A DNA stretch of 64,000 nt, taken from positions 7,350,394 through 7,414,393 of the forward strand of contig OX459101.1 of NCBI GenBank assembly GCA_949775045.1. The letters are read 5' to 3'. Both the position numbers and the translations under genes were made by a program. The notes beneath the pieces were generated by a model. The model saw only the letters and a program-made list of their open reading frames with translations. It was not told the origin of the DNA and did not search any database. Shown here one piece after another: positions 23,601 through 35,754 of this stretch (the first letter of the stretch is position 1; every line of letters starts with the position of its first letter). The DNA is from Metridium senile (taxonomy: Eukaryota; Cnidaria; Anthozoa; Actiniaria; Metridiidae).

Positions 23601-26600
23601 TTTTCTGGTTGAGTGATACTGACTAAATAGTCACGTTAATAAAAACTATTAGTTAGTAACTATTTTGTTTTTATTTCATGAATGGTTCTAGTGTTTTCTT
23701 TCTATTTATTTCTATTATTAATAATATCTACCTTGTAATTTATAACCATCTCTTTTTAATATGTACATTGTACTTTTAACATAATTTCATTGCCAATATT
23801 TGTAAAATTATTATTTATTATTATAATAGCCTCGAAGACAGTCCAACTATCTATTTTATACTGGGTTTCTATTGTTAATCCATGGTGTCGTGTGAAGAGG
23901 TATCTTACATATTGTGGTGCTGTATTACTGGTAGTTGTATTTACATGGTGTTATAATATAAAGAGGTAAATATCTTACATATTGTGGTGCTGTATTACTG
24001 GTAGTTGTATTTACATGGTGTTATAATATAAAGAGGTAAATATCTTACATATTGTGGTGCTGTATTACTGGTAGTTGTATTTACATGGTGTTATAATATA
24101 AAGAGGTAAATATCTTAGTACATATTGTGGTGCTGTATTACTGGTAGTTGTATTTACACGGTGTTATAATATAAAGAGGTAAATATCTTACATATTGTGG
24201 TGCTGTATTACTGGTAGTTGTATTTACATGGTGTTATAATATAAAGAGGTAAATATCTTACATATTGTGGTGCTGTATTACTGGTAGTTGTATTTACATG
24301 GTGTTATAATATAAAGAGGTAAATATCTTACATATTGTGGTGCTGTATTACTGGTAGTTGTATTTACATGGTGTTATAATATAAAGAGGTAAATATCTTA
24401 GTACATATTGTGGTGCTGTATTACTGGTAGTTGTATTTACATGGTGTTATAATATAAAGAGGTAAATATCTTACATATTGTGGTGCTGTATTACTGGTAG
24501 TTGTATTTACATGGTGTTATAATATAAAGAGGTAAATATCTTAGTACATATTGTGGTGCTGTATTACTGGTAGTTGTATTTACATGGTGTTATAATATAA
24601 AGAGGTAAATATCTTACATATTGTGGTGCTGTATTACTGGTAGTTGTATTTACATGGTGTTATAATATAAAGAGGTAAATATCTTACATATTGTGGTGCT
24701 GTATTACTTGTCTTTGCATCGTATGCTTCTTTTCTTATTTCTTCAAAAGAGAAGTCTACAAGACCTTGAATCAACAAGAACAGGACATTTAGGACCATTA
24801 TGATACATGTGAGATGTATTGAAGACAGTCAAAATAAAGTTGGCAGGTATATGATGGTCAGCCATTGCATATAATGTCTATGTACAACATGAGCGGCCGA
24901 AATAATATGATAATAATATACATTTTTTTGTACACGGTTACTAGGTTACCTGGTAAACAGGGTTCTTCCTTCAAGAACGTGTAACAAGACAAGGGCCACT
25001 GGTTACTAGTCTCCCAAACCTCCATATCACGACGTACAATTCCTCTGTGAGTATACAAATTATGACAAAAAGTAGTCTATATTTATTTTGTTCATAAGCA
25101 ATCAAGTCCGGTACTTGGAAAGATGGTTTGACATACTAGGCAAGGGCTTCTTTGCTACCTTGTAAGCACAAACACTATATCCATGAAATAACATCATAAA
25201 CATTGCTGTGTAACAGTGGATATTTAATAAGTCACTATCAAAGACAAGCAAACTTGTAATGAGGTATTGTTTCCTTTATAATAATGATGTGTCTCAGATT
25301 TTTTTCAATAGAGTAATAGTGGGTGTTTTCCATTTGTCCAGAAAAACCGGTTGATGATGAAACCGAGACAAGAATGGTTGTAATGCAACAGTTCAAACCA
25401 ACTTTATACACCTACGAACTGAACGTGCAAATTAGAGAACAGGGCCTGTGAAATTCCGAGAAATTCCTTAATGGTTCAGACAATTCCAGTTGGTTCGTAC
25501 CAGCCAGAATAGCAAGGCAAGCCTGAAAGGTTAACCACTTTTTCGGTTGGAAATACCTAAAAACTGACTGTTCCATTTGTTGTCCAACCAAAATAATCGG
25601 GGTTTTTTTTACAAATGGTAATCACCCATTGACTAAAATAATAGGCACTAAAAAGAAACTATTATTCTAAAAAAACTGTTTTGGTTCTATTTCATGGTAC
25701 CTGCTCTATCATAAGAATGTCATAATATAATCTTACTGTATTTGTGTTACTTGTGATTGGTTGTTAGGATCAACTGATGCTGCTGTGTTCAACTGCTGTT
25801 GATTTTTACCAAAAGCACTGGACTGTCCACCAATTGATGATTCATTTGACAGAGCACTGAACCGATTCTTAGAATTTGAAATAATATCTATTAGAAACGT
25901 TCTGATTACTGTGCGACTCGCCGTACCGTAGTCACTTACAAAAAAGTTTGATGAATTTTTGACATTATTTTGACATTTTTTTCATCTCAATTGGACCAAT
26001 TACAGACATCTAAAGTTTCTAAAGTCTTCACCTCTCAATATACGTTCCGCCTGTCGATAAAAACTTGTAGCTGGTTGGTCCAATTGAGATGAAAAAATGT
26101 CAAAATAATGTCAGAAATTCATCAAAAGTGACTACGGTACAGCGAGTCGCACAGTAATAACACACATGATTTATGAAAACACACAGCATGTTGTTTGTTT
26201 ATATCAAAAACCAATGCAGCCTATACTAGTTTACTTGCTAGCTTCCATTTAAGAAATAGAAAAGTAACTTGCTTGCTGTGCACATCTCCTGTGTTCTGCC
26301 AATCCCAGCAAGATTTATTACTGCCCCGGAGCACACACATTTATTTTCCAATCTCATAAAAAGGCTTCCGCATTGATATCTGGTTCAATCACCTGATTTC
26401 TGTTGAATCCTGTATTTTTATTGCCTCCTCCAAAAGCTGATGTAGATTTATTTTGACCAAAGGCTGACTGGCCGCCAAAACTTGACTGAGAGTTGAATAC
26501 ATTTTGACCTGTTATTGATGTATAACCAAGGGAAGTTAGCCAATGAATGAAGAATATTTTACAGTGTATACCATTTGAAGAGGTTACAGTGAGGCCACTT

Positions 26601-28439
26601 GAACTGTGAACACTGTTAGTCTATTAATTTTTTACTTTTTAAACATGCATCCCTTGAGCAAATAGGTTAGAAATAATATTTAACTTATAAACACTAAGTG
26701 TATTTAAACTCAATGCTTCATTTTAGGGTTAGAGTGTGTGACTGGTAATCAGAAAAGTAAATATGGTACCATCTAGTCCTTGCACACCACTAGGGTTCAC
26801 AAGTAGCTCAGTGGTTAGAGTGTGTGAAAACACCATCTAGTCCTTGCTCACCACTAGGGTTCACAAGTAGCTCAGTGGTTAGAGTGTGTGAAAACACCAT
26901 CTACATGTAGTCCTTGCTCATCACTAGGGTTCACAAGTAGTTCAGTGGTTAGAGTTAATATATTATTATTACCAGCTGTTTAACACAGATATGGGTATAA
27001 TCATACTTACCAGATCCACCACCAGGATGAGCAAATTTACAGTTATTCCCAAAACGACAGTCTCCTCTCTGAAAGTATTGGCAGACAGTCTTGTTTGAAG
27101 CATTGCCTGTTGCTCTACCACTGCCTCCACCAAAACCACTACCTCCACCAAAACCACTACCTCCACCAAAACCACTGCCCCCACCAAAACCACTGCCTCC
27201 ACCAAAACCACTGCCTCCACCAACACCACTGCCTCCACCAAAACCACTGAATGGTTCTAAAAACAAACAAATCATATCATTCAATTTACATTAGTAAGCT
27301 AAATATTATTGATGGAACATGCATCAGATTTTCTTCCGGGATAATCAAGGTTTGTAGCCATGACCTTTTATTGATTGGCAATGTACATGTAGCTATCATC
27401 AATTGCAGAAATACCCCAACACTCGTACCACTAATGGTAGCCAGTGGCTACAGCTACGTGGCTACAGGTCAAAATTGAATCATCGTTCTCCCTGTGTCTT
27501 AATAGTCTTAGAACAAAGTATCTCTGGGAATTGGCTACACAGCTATGCTGCTACAGGTCAAAATTAAATCATTGATCTCCCTGTGTCTTAATAGAACGAA
27601 GTATCACTTAGTAGCGGCTACGCAGCTACAACTGGCTACAGGTCAAAAAGTACGTATCGGTCACCCTGTGTCTTAATAGAACGAAGTATCACTTAGTAGT
27701 GGCTATGCAGCTACAACTGGCTACAGGTCAAAAAGTATGTATCGGTCACCCTGTGTCTTATTAAAACGAAGTATCACTTAGTAGTGGCTACGCGGCTACA
27801 ACTTGCTACAGGTCAAAAAGTCACCCTGTGTCTTAATAGAACGAAATATCACTTAGTAGCGGCTACAACTGGCTACAGGTCAAAAAGTACGTATCGGTCA
27901 CCCTGTGTCTTAATAGAACGAAGTATCACTTAGTAGTGGCTACGCAGCTACAACTGGCTACAGGTCACCCTGTGTCTTATTAGAACGAAGTATCACTTAG
28001 TAGTGGCTACGCGGCTACAACTGGCTACAGGTCAAAAAGTCACCCTGTGTCTTAATAGAACGAAGTATCACTTAGTAGCGGCTACGCAGCTACAACTTGC
28101 TACAGGTCAAAAAGTATGTATCGGTCACCCTGTGTCTTAATAGAACGAAGTATCACTTAGTAGCGGTTACGCGGCTACAACTGGCTACAGGTCAAAAAGT
28201 ACGTATTGGTCACCCTGTGTCTTAAGACCCGTAGCCGTAGCCAGTTGGCTACTGACATATATTTTGGTATCCCTGTATATCTAACCTGTAGCCGTAGCCA
28301 CTGGCTACAGGTAGAGACGTAAAAGTGGTGGGGTATTCTGCAGTTTAGCCAAATTTTACTTACTTGGACCAGGATGTTCATTCCTGCATCGATCACCAAA
28401 ACGGCAATTTCCTTTGAGAAAAAACGAACAAACAACCAT
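20605..28439 (-). CDS. NUP42: Nucleoporin NUP42 (NUPL2/hCG1), CCCH zinc-finger FG nucleoporin
   Basis: Ten exons, in transcript order: 28439-28364, 27256-27011, 26508-26393, 25867-25737, 25044-24950, 24764-24688, 23126-23049, 22775-22379, 21482-21313 and 20781-20605 (stop TAG). Phases join to 1563 nt, 520 residues (human about 423). Residues 1-25 form a C-x7-C-x5-C-x3-H finger (C4, C12, C18, H22), the NUP42 hallmark. A second finger of the same spacing follows a run of FGGGSG repeats. The middle contains [18 protein letters not shown] and EEIRKEAYD, matching the family's conserved helical region. FG repeats (GLFGA, SLFG) come next. The end, LSEEDLAAF...[15 protein letters not shown], matches the vertebrate C-terminus LGKIPLKPPP. 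The protein sits on the cytoplasmic face of the nuclear pore and helps GLE1/DDX19 release mRNPs. The second CCCH finger looks like a lineage feature. It is head-to-head with ADRM1. Confidence 0.95.
20957..21130. mobile_element. Dispersed repeat, 'ATTCATGAATAATTAATGAG' family, copy 2
   Basis: Shares AATCTCATACAGATTTC, CCTGATTTACAAAAGTTTC and ATTTTCTCGACCAGATTTAC in order with 18318-18560. It is in the last intron of NUP42. Confidence 0.65.
22198..22364. mobile_element. MITE, 'CCGAATCGAAAAAT' family, copy 2, touching a splice donor
   Basis: An almost perfect hairpin: CACCGAATCGAAAAATGGCA...TTGTTCTTGACTGG against CCAGTCAAGAACAATGG...GATTCGGTCTATAG. It ends about 14 bp from the NUP42 exon 8 donor at 22378, which makes a misleading long open frame through the junction. 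It is related to 9546-9740. Confidence 0.8.
23476..23698. mobile_element. MITE, 'AAAACACTAGAACCATGAAA' family
   Basis: Ends GAAAACACTAGAACCATGAA and TTCATGAATGGTTCTAGTGTTTTC. Inner parts (GACAAGTAAAGTTGTAATGAGG) recur at about 25155-25690, and 'atttcatggatatagtg' relatives lie at 39085-39190 and 48620-48740. Confidence 0.7.
23901..24687. repeat. 70-bp minisatellite seeded from a NUP42 exon edge
   Basis: Eleven copies of a 70-bp unit (three are 74 bp, with TTAGTACA in place of TTACA) lead up to exon 6 of NUP42. Read on the NUP42 strand, each unit ends CTACCAG-TAATACAGCACCACAATAT-GTAAG. The last 19 exon bases and the donor GTAAG of exon 6 (ending at 24688) are therefore repeated in every copy. 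Confidence 0.93.
25906..26157. mobile_element. 250-bp MITE with long inverted repeats
   Basis: TTACTGTGCGACTCGCCGTA...CGTAGTCACTT is mirrored by AAGTGACTACGGTACAGCGAGTCGCACAGTAA. A second inner pair is CTCAATTGGACCAA and TTGGTCCAATTGAG. It lies in NUP42 intron 3. Confidence 0.82.
26725..26960 (+). repeat. tRNA-like tandem repeats in NUP42 intron
   Basis: Three to four units contain an intact tRNA A-box phrase, AAGTAGCTCAGTGGTTAGAGT, and the tail CCATCTAGTCCTTGC. One unit also has CTGGTAA in anticodon-loop position (GGT, Thr). The other units have lost that arm. They are the same family as 29715-30050, in the opposite orientation. Confidence 0.75.
27400..28310. repeat. Variable minisatellite (about 65-100 bp units) in NUP42 intron 1
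   Basis: Nine or so units share CCCTGTGTCTTAATAGAACG, AAGTATCACTTAGTAG, GGCTACGC(A/G)GCTACAA and TGGCTACAGGTCAAAAAGT. Units differ by loss of blocks. Confidence 0.88.
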
Positions 28440-28822
28440 GTTTACTAATCAATGAACCCTTGCAGCAGCACGTAAAATACAGCAATTACATCGTGAAAAC
28501 CTCAACACGATATCAAACATAATTTCAAGAGTGCCGCCATTTTTATTTCAGTAACTAGTGACCAGGTTCTCCCTGCATATACCACAGGTAACCCACAATC
28601 AAAGCTCACTATAATACGTTTATTAAAATTTATTAAATATAATTATTTTAACATTAACATTTCGACTACTGCGGTGTTTCAAAAAAAAAAATAAAATAAA
28701 AACTACATAAAAAATAGGAATTTGTAAGATACATGTATGCGTCAAGGAGAGGAGAAAGGGCTTATTATGGGCTTCCTGTGTATAAATACCCATGATTCCT
28801 CTAGGGTACTATTCATTCAAAG
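28440..28822. promoter_or_regulatory. Shared divergent promoter, NUP42 / ADRM1
   Basis: 383 bp separate the two start codons. On the + side, TATAAATA (about 28781-28788) lies about 40 bases before the ADRM1 ATG and could act as a TATA box, which would give a very short leader. GTGCCGCCATTTTTATTTC (about 28531) contains a YY1-like CCGCCAT core. Bidirectional use is inferred from the geometry. Confidence 0.6.
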
Positions 28823-31800
28823 ATGGCTACCTCACTTTTCGGTAATCTCGGCCGTTCGGCCTCCAAGCATTTGCTTGAATTTAGAGCAGGGAAAATGACT
28901 TTGAATGGAACAACGGTAACAGCAGATAAGCGAAAAGGTCAAGTATATATCTATCAAAGTGATGACTCGCTCATGCATTTTTGCTGGAAAGATAGAGGCA
29001 CTTCTAAAGTCGAAGATGTAAGTAGAAAAATGACGCTGCAAAATGTTATTTGACCAATTATGTTTAATTAGTTATTTATTTGATAGTTTAGAATGATTTG
29101 AAGTTTGTAGTTTATTTTCATTGTTATTTTTGTTTCATTGAGGAGTTTTTCTGGGTGATGTAAGCATTTAAAAAAGTAAAATTTTCAAGTGAGCTAAAGA
29201 CTATAAATTTGGAAAACGGCCAACAATTAATTAAGTATATTAAGGAATAATTTTATTTTACTGGTTTTATTTTATTTTATTATTTATTAACTACTTCAAG
29301 CTAATATTGAATAAAAGGTTTTAGATTAAGATTCGTTTCTTTATTATTGTATTGAGAGTTGGTCGTTTTTGGTTAATCTAAAATTTAAAAAATTTAAAAA
29401 ATTAAACCATACTGGGGCCGGTTGTACAAAGCCTGAATAGAGCTATTTACTGGATAAATCCCTATCCAACGGATACAACCTATACAAATAATACACACTG
29501 GATAACTCTTATCCAGTGGATAACTTTTTTATTTATTTATCCAGTGGATAACTTAATTTAACCCCTGGGGCCGGTTGTACGAAGGGTGGATACACTGCAT
29601 AGGTTTTTTATAGATTTTATCCGCTCGATAAGGATTTATCCCCTGGATAGCGCTATTCACCATTCGTACAAAATTTTGTGACCTTGTTGATTTATAATCA
29701 ATAAAGCATTGAGAATAAATTTACAGACACTCTAACCACTGAGTGAACCCTAGTGGCGAGCAAGGACTAGATGGCATTTAGTCTTATGATTACCAGTCAG
29801 ATGCTCTAACCACTGAGCTACTGATGGACCCTAGTGGTGAGCAAGGACTAGATGGTATTTAGTCTTATGATTAGCAGTCAGATGCTCTAACCTCTGAGCT
29901 ACTGATGAACCCTAGTGGTGAGCAAGGACTAGATGGTATTTAGTCTTATGATTACCAGTCAGACGCTTTAACCTCTGAGCTAATTGTGAACCCTAGTGGT
30001 GAGCAAGGACTAGATGGTATTTAGTCTTATGATTACCATTCACATACTAGAGCAAGGATAGTATTTAGACGACTGAATGAAAGCATATAAAACATGAATG
30101 GAAAGTTTAAATGGGAGAAGAGTACATTTCCTTTTATTAATTTCCGAGCGACAAACAACAACTACATTGATTTATATGTTTTCTTTTAAGGATTTGATTA
30201 TCTTTCCTGATGATATTGAGTACAAGCAGGTCAAACAGTGCACCACAGGTCGTGCCTTTATCCTCAAATTCAAGTCGTCATCAAGGAAATTCTTCTTCTG
30301 GATGCAAGAACCTAAAACTGACAAAGATGAGGAGTATTGTAGCAAAGTGAATAGCCTATTGAATAATCCCCCTACCCCTGGATCAGGTGGTAACAGTGGC
30401 GGCGGACTGTCAAGCGGCATTGCATCAGCATTGGAGGAACACCTTGGTGAGATTTATAGATGGTGATGAGGATTATGGTGATGGTTATAGTGGTGATTAT
30501 GGTGATGATGATGATGATAGTGGTGATTTTGGTGGTTATGATGATAGTGGTGATGGTGATCATGATCATGATGTATGGTGATGATAGTGGTGACTATGAT
30601 GGTGATGATTGTCAGGATTATGGTGATGGTGATTATGATGATGTTGGTAATGATGATTATGGTGATGATGGTGAGGAGAGGTGATTATTATGGTGATGAT
30701 GATGACAGTGATGAGTATGGTGATGATGATAGTGGTGATAGTGTTCATGATGATGATGATAATAGTGGTGGTTATGATGATGATAATGATCATAGTAGTG
30801 GTGATGAAGATGATAAGGTGATGATGATGATGAAGATCAATGACAAGAGTTGATATAATATGGATCATTGTCTATTTCAGGTGACAGCCAGTTGCAAGGG
30901 TTGCTGGGTAATATGGACCAACAACAGATGTTGCAGCTGTGGAGTGGTCTTGGCATGGGAGGACTGGGATCTAGTGTAACACCCCCACCTGCTGCTGCCT
31001 CACCAACGTAAGACATCATTACCATCATAGCTAATTGATACTATCATGATCACCACCACCATCATTATCATCACCACTACCACCACCATCTTCATCATCA
31101 TTACCATCATAGCTAATTGATACTATCATGATCACCACCACCATTATCATCACCACTACCACCACCATCTTCATCATCATTACCATCATAGCTAATTGAT
31201 ACTATCATGATCACCACCACCATCATTATCATCACCACTACCACCGCCATCTTCATCATCATTACCATCATAGCTAATTGATAGTATCATGATCACCACC
31301 ACCATCATTATCATCACCACTACCACCTCCATCTTCATCATCATTACCATCATAGCTAATTGATACTATCATCATCACCACCACCATCATTATCATCACC
31401 ACCACCACCTCCATCTTCATCATCATTACCATTACCATCATAACTAATCAATTTCATCATCATAACCATCCTCACCATAACTGTCATCATCATCATTGCC
31501 ATCATATCTACTCAATATTATCATTATCAACATATCCTTCATCATCATCCACATCTTCATAATTATCACCACCACAATCATCATTGCCACTACCACTACC
31601 ACCGCCATCTTCATCATCATTACCATCATTGTCATCATCACAAAACAGCCATCATCATTATCATCACCACCATCATTCATTACCATCACCATGATCATCA
31701 TCATCATCACTACTACTATGATCATCATCACCATCATATTCAACTTGTACTATTTCCTAGTCCATCTAGAGTTCAGTCTTCACCTGGTCCAAGAAATACA

Positions 31801-34800
31801 GTCTCTACTACACCTGCTGAGACACCCACACCACGCCCTGCTACAGCTGCAGCTGTTGGTGCCACTCCCCAGACACCACCTCCCAGACAGGCCGTACAGC
31901 TGAGTGACTTGCAGAATATATTGTCCAATATTCAAGGTAAATCTTATCATTATTATTGTTGTTATCACCACCATTACCAGCATTATCATCACCATCATCA
32001 GCATTAACATCGCTATCATCATCATAGTTATCATTATCACCATCATCAGTATTGACATCACCATCATCAGCATTAATGTTGTTATTGTTATCATTATCAC
32101 CATTGTTATCATCACTATCACCATCACCACTATTACCAGCATTATCATCACCATCATCAGCATTAACATCACTGTCATCATCATCATAGTTATCATTATC
32201 ACCATCATCAGTATTGGCATCACCATCATCAGCAGCTTCATCATAACCATCAGCATCATTATCATCATTACCACTATTACCACTATTACCAGCATTATCA
32301 TCACCATCATCAGCATTAACATCACTATCATCATCATCATAGTTATCATTATCACCATCTTCAGCATTGACATCACCATCATCATCAGCATCATCATCAG
32401 CATCATCATAACCATCATTATCATCATCACCACCATCAGCAGCAGCATCTACATCATTGATCAGCATTATTGTTGTTATTATCACCATTGTTATCATCAC
32501 TATCATCATCATCAACATCATTACTTTTTCAGTCATATTTTTGTTTTGATAGAATTATATTTTTAGTTCCAGGTCAAGGTGATGGAGCCAGTTCACAACA
32601 AGAAGGTTTGTTATTGTTTATTTGCCATTTTATCAACATGTAAGATGAAACACCACAACTTCAACATTCACACTCGACCATGTGTTGTTCCCACAAACAT
32701 TTCATTATATTATTTCATTCAACTCCAAATCATAAAACATAGAAACTAAAGACCTGGGCAAGCACCTTCAACATTTGCCATTTGCCACCCCATTTCAACA
32801 TTGTTGAAACCGTTTGCCCCCTACGTTTGACATTGTTCAACAACCATTCTACAATGTTCAACAAAATCGAGCCAATGTTGAAGCCAATGTTGAAGCCATT
32901 TGTCTGGGCCTTAAGACTGCAAGAATATCTGGGGGAAAATTAAATTAGTGAAATAAAGAATCTTATTACCCATGCTTCGGCCACATATTGCAGGCCAAGT
33001 TTGTTTCCATGGCTAGCTCATTTGTGTCTTACTAAAGTAAACAACTAAAGATAAGAGTAAATCTAACCAAGAAAATCCAAGTTCAACTTATACAAATGAG
33101 CATGATTCTGTATCTGTGTAACCTCCTTCAAAGCTGTGATTTCTTTTGTTGTTTTCTTATGAATAGCACTTTCCACAGATGACGTCACGATGATGCATTA
33201 TGGGATTGAAATGCAGACAAGCCAAGCCCAAAATACATACTAATATGCTGCAACAATGGTTTTTTTTGTCTTGGTGTTTCCAATTCATGGAAAAACTGTT
33301 GTTTTTTTTCGACTGATAATTAATCTTCTTTTCCGTGTAATCAAAGCCTTTTTACAGCCTTTTTTGTCCGCATTTCCATCCCACAAGGCTTCGCAATATC
33401 TATTTATAGTACCGGTAACCATGAAAAATGCTATTGAGTTTTGATAAGTTTTTGTACTAGATAAACATAGCATCAATGAGCGGTTGATACTTTGTTTATA
33501 GCTATTGATCTTACCCGTGTTCTGACACCAGAAGTGCTAGCACCTCTGCTAAGTAATCCTGAGTTCCGTGAGAGACTGGCACCATTCCTACCAACTGGCA
33601 GTGACATGCCTCAGCTACCAAGTGATGTATCTTCCACTCTATGGTCTCCACAGTTTCAACAGGTATTCATATTGTATTCACTTCTCTCACATAATCAAAA
33701 TGCCTTCTGTTTTTGGTGTAGATATTTTAATTCAAATGTGTTTGATTTGAATTACAATTGATTTGATTTGATTTAATTTACAATAACCACCCCCCCCCCC
33801 CCCCCCTCCCAAAAAAAACCACACAAACAAACAAGGCATTATGGGTATTGTGAAAGTAGAGAATTGTGTATTCGGATATCTTGTGTCAAAGGAAAAGCAC
33901 AAAAAGTTTTAATTGACTTGGGGCAAGTTATGCTCACTTTTCAAATACATTTGCAAGTTGCGTGATTTTATGACAGACTTTCATAATTCTGTGGCCATTG
34001 AAGAACAGACAACAATGTGTGAAAGGCATTTTTCAACTGCCGTCAATCAAAATATCAAAGATATCAACTGGTTGTTTTTGATTGACAGCAGCATGAAGCA
34101 TCTTTTTCATTTGAACGTTGGTGGTCCAGTAATTATGAAGTGCTGATCCTGATATTTTTATTTTTTTTAATTCAAATTTACAACAATTTACAAACAATAA
34201 TAAGCTAGTCATTACACAACTTAAAATAGAAAAAAACTTACTTATTTAAGAACTTACAAATAATCATTTTACAATACAAAATTTTTTTTACAATAACTTT
34301 AGAGTGTAGAGTGAAGACATTAAACCTGTGAAACAAAATTAAATAGTCAAGGTGTAATAGTCAAATAGACACAAAAGAAAACAATGGAATTAGAGTCTGC
34401 TAAGGTGTATTAGTCTAATATCTATTTCACAGGGTAAATGACTTCACTCTATTATTTTGTTTTTACATTTTTTTTTTACTTAATATTTTTATTGTGTTAA
34501 AGTCTGTTTTGTTTATTGTATTCCAGGCTGTTGGTATGTTTAGTACAGCGTTGCAGTCAGGTCAGCTGGGGCCTTTAATGGGTCAGTTTGGCTTTGGACA
34601 AGAAGTTGTTGATGCCGCTGCTAAAGGAGGTGAGAGGCAGTTGTTATTATCACCACTCTCCTACCATCACCATCATAATTGTAATCAGCACCATCACCAT
34701 CATTATCACATCCATCATCAATGTCACAACTATGCCATCACAACCACCATCATACCCAATATCATCAGTCAGCATCATCACCAACAGTGTCACTATCATC

Positions 34801-35230
34801 ATCATATCCAAAATCATCCGTCACCACCTTCACCAACAGTGCCACTATCACCACCACTATCACCATCACATCCAATATCATCAGTCACCACTATCATCAT
34901 CTCCACCATCATAACCACCACCATCATCATCACCACCATCATCACCACCACCATCATCACCACCATCATCAACACCACCATCATCATCACCACCATCATC
35001 ATCACCACTATCATCATCACCACTATCACCACCCTCATCATGATCATCAGCACCATCATCATCATAATCGTCACCATTATCATTGACAGTCATTAAAATC
35101 ATAATTTTGTCTATCAGACATGGTAGAGTTTGTACGAACCCTTCAAGCTGCTTCACGCCCAGGTACAGCAGAGAGCAAGAAACCAGACGTCAAGAAAGAT
35201 GACGAAGATGAAAACATGGCTCTAGACTAA
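28823..35230 (+). CDS. ADRM1: Proteasomal ubiquitin receptor ADRM1 (RPN13)
   Basis: Eight exons: 28823-29017, 30191-30446, 30881-31007, 31761-31936, 32567-32605, 33502-33662, 34527-34629 and 35118-35230 (TAA). Phases join to 1170 nt, 389 residues (human 407). The N-terminal Pru domain (about residues 15-125) carries [39 protein letters not shown] and [14 protein letters not shown]; it binds ubiquitin and RPN2 on the 19S regulatory particle. A Pro/Ser/Thr linker (about 150-235) ends at QLSDLQNIL. The C-terminal DEUBAD domain (about 265-370: [34 protein letters not shown]) docks the deubiquitinase UCHL5. The tail ends [12 protein letters not shown], as in vertebrates. Introns 2, 3, 4 and 7 are dominated by trinucleotide repeats. 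The small exon 5 (39 nt) sits in the linker. Confidence 0.97.
29410..29690. mobile_element. Pair of 'GGGGCCGGTTGTAC' MITEs
   Basis: GGGGCCGGTTGTACAAAGCC, then repeated 'ttatccagtggataa' phrases. A second copy starts at about 29571 (GGGGCCGGTTGTACGAAGGG) and ends near CATTCGTACAAAATT. The same family occurs at 37580-37808 and 59677-59810. Confidence 0.75.
29715..30050 (-). repeat. Tandem tRNA-like array, 81-bp period
   Basis: GAGCAAGGACTAGATGG occurs at 29758, 29839, 29920 and 30001, exactly 81 bases apart. On the - strand each unit reads like the 5' half of a tRNA: GTAGCTCAGTGGTTAGAGCA (A-box and D-arm), then CTGACTGGTAATCA with loop CTGGTAA (anticodon GGT, Thr). The 3' half is degenerate and no full cloverleaf forms. 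It lies in ADRM1 intron 1. Confidence 0.8.
30455..30845. repeat. (GAT/GGT)n microsatellite, ADRM1 intron 2
   Basis: Imperfect GATGAT/GGTGAT repeats begin 15 bases after the splice donor at 30447 and fill the intron almost to the acceptor at 30880. Open frames here are low-complexity artefacts. Confidence 0.93.
31020..31745. repeat. (CAT/CAC)n array with higher-order unit of about 85-90 bp, ADRM1 intron 3
   Basis: The block TAGCTAATTGATACTATCAT plus ATC/ACC triplets repeats about five times between 31030 and 31370, and simpler CAT triplets follow. It starts about 12 bases past the donor at 31008. Confidence 0.92.
31955..32530. repeat. (ATC/ATT)n array, ADRM1 intron 4
   Basis: Imperfect CATCAT/CATTATCA triplets with a higher-order block (CAGCATTAACATCACT) fill the whole intron from about 20 bases past the donor at 31937. 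Confidence 0.92.
32755..32915. repeat. Cluster of CAATGTTGAA/TTCAACATTG motifs
   Basis: Seven or more copies of TTCAACATTG-like or inverse CAATGTTGAA motifs lie between GACCTGGGCAAG and its weak mirror CTGGGCCTTAAG. This may be a short hairpin element in ADRM1 intron 5. Confidence 0.55.
34301..34453. mobile_element. 150-bp hairpin MITE, ADRM1 intron 6
   Basis: AGAGTGTAGAGTGAAGACATTAAACCTGTGAAA is mirrored by TTTCACAGGGTAAATGACTTCACTCTATT. Confidence 0.7.
34640..35100. repeat. (CAT/CAC)n array, ADRM1 intron 7
   Basis: Triplet repeats grade from irregular near the donor (34630) to nearly pure ATCACCACC before the acceptor at 35117. Confidence 0.92.
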
Positions 35231-35754
35231 CATTTGTTATAATCTTGTTTCATTCCTTATCAGTTACTTGATTAGTTAATCAATTAAAATGCAATATATA
35301 AAAACAATAGCACTTCCTTTTGTTCTGTGGCAGCATTTCACTTTCCCCACATCCAAATTGTGAGATTTTTTCTAATGGGATGTATTGACAGATACACAGC
35401 AAGTTTTGGAAGAACAATCTGTGTTTACGTGTTTCTGCAAAGGTTTATATAGAGTTAAAAGTTTTAAACCAATCAGAGGAGCCAGACAAAAGAAAAGAAA
35501 GGTAGACAATTTGCAGTGTTCCCCACATATTTGTATAAGGAAATTATTGCATAAATAAGAAATAAGTTGATTTGATTATCCACAAAGTTATGGCAACCAT
35601 GTCATGTCATTTCATGTTTCAACCAATCAGAACACCAGTTTAAACAATACTACAATTATCACCTTTGCACATTCCTTGCCGTTCCTGCTAGCGTTCTTAC
35701 ACAGATTGTTACTTAAATAGAAAGTGGTGTGTCATTCTCACACTCACAACATTT
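35231..35754. other. ADRM1 3' flank
   Basis: Non-coding. No canonical AATAAA was seen near the stop codon; AATTAAA at about 35281 is the best variant. No other feature recognised. Confidence 0.4.

Noticed and set aside
30372..35156. Many poly-His, poly-Asp, poly-Met/Ile frames in ADRM1 introns
   Set aside because: Six-frame artefacts of ATG/CAT triplet repeats between well-supported exons.
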